A stretch of DNA of 7,989 nucleotides from Actinomycetota bacterium. GTDB taxonomy: Bacteria > Actinomycetota > Actinomycetes > S36-B12. The stretch lies in assembly GCA_027729865.1 (NCBI GenBank), contig JAQCBM010000080.1, positions 1-7,989 of the forward strand, in the 5' to 3' direction. A program made the position numbers and the translations under genes. Of this stretch, positions 5,807 through 7,989 are shown one piece after another. The notes under the pieces are model-generated. The model made no database searches, was not told the origin of the DNA, and saw nothing but the letters and a program-made list of their open reading frames with translations. The number at the start of each line of letters is the position of its first letter. Within the stretch, counting starts at the first letter, position 1.

Positions 5807-7749
5807 GCGCCGGCGTCAGCTCGAATCGAGGCCGACGGCGTTCCAATGCCAGGCGGGCCACTCGTGCCCTCAAGCCCAAGCTCCGCCCGCGCACGAAGCG
5901 GCGTCTCGACATCGTCTCGGTAGCCACGGTTCGCCACGACGTGTATCTACGCACCAGAGATGTCGTGCGACGCTCCGGCGTCGTCCCGGTCCTCAACCGA
6001 CGGTTGCGCTCGCACCTTGGCCAGAAGTGTTCCTACGACGCCGAAGCACTCCTCGTCGGAGCGCTCTTGGTCGTGGCACTTCAGCTCGAGATGGAGCACA
6101 CCAACGTCACCAAGGCGCTCGGGTCGCTTGCGCCTCAGGTGCAGCATCAACTCGGCCTGCTCGACGCCGAGGGCTACTCGGTGAGCTATCGGTCGGTGAA
6201 CCAGCAGCTCTCACGACTCGCTGAGGTTCTCCGCTCAGGTTGGGAAGATGACGACGGCACGTACTGTGACCTCAACTGGATGTTGAGCAAGCTGCTGAAG
6301 GCAGCAGTGCCATCTAAGTACCACGACATCGACGCTTTCGCCGTCGATGCAACCTCCGTCGACACCTGGGGAGCTTTCATCGGTGCGCCGTCCGACCTCG
6401 AGGCTGACGAGTCGGTGCTCGAGGCCGCCAAGCTCGCCGACGAGATCTACGCCGACGTCGACGGCCCGGCCACCCTCGACGCTGCGCTGGATGCTTCGAA
6501 GTCCACGAAGGTGCTCAAGCGCAGCCCCACCAAGAAGGCCAAGAAGGCGCCGCCGCCGGGAGCTGTCATCGGCCCCGACGGACGCATCGTCCACACCACT
6601 GATGCCGATGCGCGTGGCGGGTATCGGACTGCAACAAACTCGCAGCGAGGCAGCACCTTCGTCGGGTACCACCTTCATCTCGCCACAGGTGTTCGCTCGT
6701 TCTCCTGGCAAGGCGACGTGACAACCGGGACACTGGGCGAGTACGTGCCGCCGTTCATCTTGGGGCTGGACCTGACGCCGGCGAACAGCCACCCGGGAGA
6801 AGCTGGGTCACGTCTGGTTGAGCGCGTGGTGAGCGAGTACTCGAATGTTCGTGAAGTGCTCGCCGACCGCGGGTACACGGGCCTGCTTCCCGAGACCTTC
6901 ATCTGGCCAGCACGCTCGCTCGGGCTCGATGTCGTCATGGACCTCAACAAGCACCAGCGAACCCGTGTCGACACCGTTGAGGTGACGCAGCGTCGAGCGG
7001 GTCGGGGCGGGACGAAAGCCTCCACGTCGGTGATCGTGAATGCAGGTACGGTGCTTCACGACTGGACGCCAACAAAGCAGCATCAGCTCTCGCCGATTCC
7101 CAAGGAGCACGCACTTCGAGAATCGGTTCACTGTGAGTACGAAGCCCGTGCTCAGCTGTGGCGCTGGAGCGTGCTCGACCGTGACCGAACGACCGGCGAC
7201 GTGCGACTCGTGTGTCCCTTCCATGCCGGCCGGGTGCGCAATAAGAACGTCAAGGTCCGCAAGCGAGTAGCTCCAAGTGTCCCGCACGTGAAGGTTCCCG
7301 CCAGGGCGACCCAGTGCTGCTGCGGCAGCATCACCATGAGTCCCGAGCAGCTCTCCGAACTCTGGCAGCCGGTTCCGTACGGCACTCGAGCATGGGCGAT
7401 GAGCTACGGCCGGCGAGTTCTCGCCGAGACGGCCAACGCACTACTGAAGTCGAGCTTCGCCCGCTTGGAGCGTGGGTACTTCAAGGTGATGGGCCAGCAC
7501 AAGGTGTCGCTACTCATTGGGCTGCTCTGCGTTGGCGTCAACATCGAGATTGCGCATCGTCTTGAAGAGTTCGGGGTTCCCCGTCAACTCACCGTCGAAG
7601 AGAGGGCCAAGAAGCGTGCCGGGCGTGGCGGCCGCAAGCGGCGTGAGCGGACTTTGGCTGAGTTGGCGAGGCGGTACCCAGAGGCGATGCCGGGGGCTCC
7701 GCCGGGCAGCCCGCTGCCAACATCCGTGCCGAGCTCCTCAAGTACGTGA
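5803..7749 (+). CDS. DDE transposase-like protein (648 residues)
   Basis: This protein has the RNase H-fold signature of IS4/IS1182-type transposases. The first Asp is in FAVDATSVDTWG (Asp182). DADARGGYRT (267-276) and GYHLHLA follow, as in the usual DPDAR...GYKLHL stretch. The second Asp is in VLADRGYTG (Asp355), and the Glu is in AETANALLK (Glu542), followed by FARLERGYFKVMG. The N-terminus (8-35) is very basic. A Lys-rich insert (232-250) lies between Asp182 and DADAR. A possible metal-binding group lies before the Glu (Cys471, His474, Cys505-507). At 648 residues it is long for an IS transposase. The GTG start overlaps the preceding stop as GTGA, so translation depends on the recombinase-like gene. 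It probably cuts and joins the ends of its own element. The last 18 or so residues look like an out-of-frame Ser/Pro tail. The DDE call is firm; the exact IS family is unknown to me. Confidence 0.85.
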   Translation: MSAGVSSNRGRRRSNARRATRALKPKLRPRTKRRLDIVSVATVRHDVYLRTRDVVRRSGVVPVLNRRLRSHLGQKCSYDAEALLVGALLVVALQLEMEHTNVTKALGSLAPQVQHQLGLLDAEGYSVSYRSVNQQLSRLAEVLRSGWEDDDGTYCDLNWMLSKLLKAAVPSKYHDIDAFAVDATSVDTWGAFIGAPSDLEADESVLEAAKLADEIYADVDGPATLDAALDASKSTKVLKRSPTKKAKKAPPPGAVIGPDGRIVHTTDADARGGYRTATNSQRGSTFVGYHLHLATGVRSFSWQGDVTTGTLGEYVPPFILGLDLTPANSHPGEAGSRLVERVVSEYSNVREVLADRGYTGLLPETFIWPARSLGLDVVMDLNKHQRTRVDTVEVTQRRAGRGGTKASTSVIVNAGTVLHDWTPTKQHQLSPIPKEHALRESVHCEYEARAQLWRWSVLDRDRTTGDVRLVCPFHAGRVRNKNVKVRKRVAPSVPHVKVPARATQCCCGSITMSPEQLSELWQPVPYGTRAWAMSYGRRVLAETANALLKSSFARLERGYFKVMGQHKVSLLIGLLCVGVNIEIAHRLEEFGVPRQLTVEERAKKRAGRGGRKRRERTLAELARRYPEAMPGAPPGSPLPTSVPSSSST

Positions 7750-7800
7750 CGAGGGCTTCTTCAACGACGCCCTAGAGCAAGCCAATCGAATCCTGAATGT

Positions 7801-7829
7801 AAGAAGGTGGGCCATTGGTCCGCCTTCTT
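7801..7829. terminator. Strong hairpin between converging transposase and ssrA genes
   Basis: AAGAAGGTGGGCC (7801-7813) pairs with GGTCCGCCTTCTT (7817-7829) over 13 consecutive pairs, including two G-U pairs, around a three-base loop (ATT). It lies 51 bases past the transposase stop and about 97 bases past the ssrA 3' end on the other strand. It probably ends transcription from both sides. There is no clear U-tract on either side, so efficiency is uncertain; U-poor terminators are common in high-GC bacteria. Confidence 0.6.
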
Positions 7830-7899
7830 GCACATTTCGAAGGTCTTCACCGCCAGATCATCAGCCCGGGCGCTCAGCGCGCTCTGACTTGTGAACTGG

Positions 7900-7921
7900 A
7901 CGGAGGTTCTCTTGTGAAGAC
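7900..7921 (-). repeat. Possible right terminal inverted repeat of the transposase unit
   Basis: On the minus strand this reads GTCTTC, ten bases, then CTCCGT, matching the two hexamers at 4798-4819 in inverted orientation. It ends four bases short of the ssrA 3' end. If real, the element would have inserted directly beside ssrA. Twelve defined positions match, but the matched blocks are short. Confidence 0.25.
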
Positions 7922-7925
7922 CCCT

Positions 7926-7989
7926 TGGTGGAGCTGGGGGGAATCGAACCCCCGTCCATCAGCCCGTGAACGGACCCGCTACGACCATT
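7926..7989 (-). ncRNA. ssrA: tmRNA, 3' end (partial)
   Basis: The minus strand ends in a tRNA-like half typical of tmRNA: a T-arm with stem GGGGG/CCCCC (7953-7949 with 7941-7937), loop TTCGATT, then the acceptor strand AGCTCC and ACCA ending at 7926. The upstream part, with GGGTCCGTTCACGGGCTG, fits the tmRNA region before the T-arm and is not a tRNA anticodon arm. The 5' part, including the tag reading frame, lies beyond the right edge. tmRNA with SmpB rescues stalled ribosomes. The 3' end of ssrA is a frequent integration site for islands, which fits the accessory genes beside it. Confidence 0.9.

Noticed and set aside
7517..7894. Plus-strand open frame running past the transposase stop
   Set aside because: Most of it is the transposase gene read out of frame. 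Only a short middle stretch looks protein-like, which is better explained as disturbance of the transposase 3' end.
1..7989. CRISPR arrays, tRNA genes, or a second copy of the ssrA 3' end
   Set aside because: I saw no regularly spaced direct repeats, no cloverleaf other than the partial tmRNA, and no other match to its T-arm or acceptor sequence.

Overview
The window is high-GC bacterial DNA and is most likely actinobacterial. The signs are GC-rich third codon positions, GTG starts for four of the six genes, a probable leaderless promoter, and the 3' end of a tmRNA gene with the usual T-arm and CCA end. I cannot place it below phylum. The layout is typical of an accessory island next to ssrA, a well-known integration hot spot.

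Left part, minus strand (4773 down to 1): one probable operon of four genes. In transcription order they are a small XRE-type HTH regulator (4375-4773), an unrecognised 297-residue protein (3485-4378), a large fusion of a phospholipase D-like nuclease domain to an SNF2/HepA-type helicase (130-3381), and the first 44 codons of a gene that leaves the window (1-133). That last gene resembles the N-terminus of Eco57I-like DNA methyltransferases. Genes 1-2 and 3-4 overlap by four bases (ATGA and GTGA), so they are probably translationally coupled. HTH control, a nuclease-helicase and a putative methyltransferase together suggest a restriction-like or DISARM-like anti-phage system. This is inferred from domains and gene order, not shown.

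Right part, plus strand (4853 to 7749): a divergent two-gene unit, also joined by a GTGA overlap. The first gene encodes a protein with a tyrosine-recombinase-like fold that appears to lack most catalytic residues. The second encodes a 648-residue DDE transposase-like protein with all three acidic residues visible. A hairpin sequesters the ribosome binding site of the first gene. A short imperfect inverted pair at 4798-4819 and 7900-7921 could mark the ends of a mobile element of about 3.1 kb, but the evidence for this is weak. The transposase 3' end looks frame-disturbed at a G-run.

Right edge: a strong hairpin (7801-7829) lies between the transposase gene and the converging ssrA gene, whose 3' end is at 7926. 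No second copy of the ssrA 3' end is visible, so any island boundary on the far side lies outside the window.
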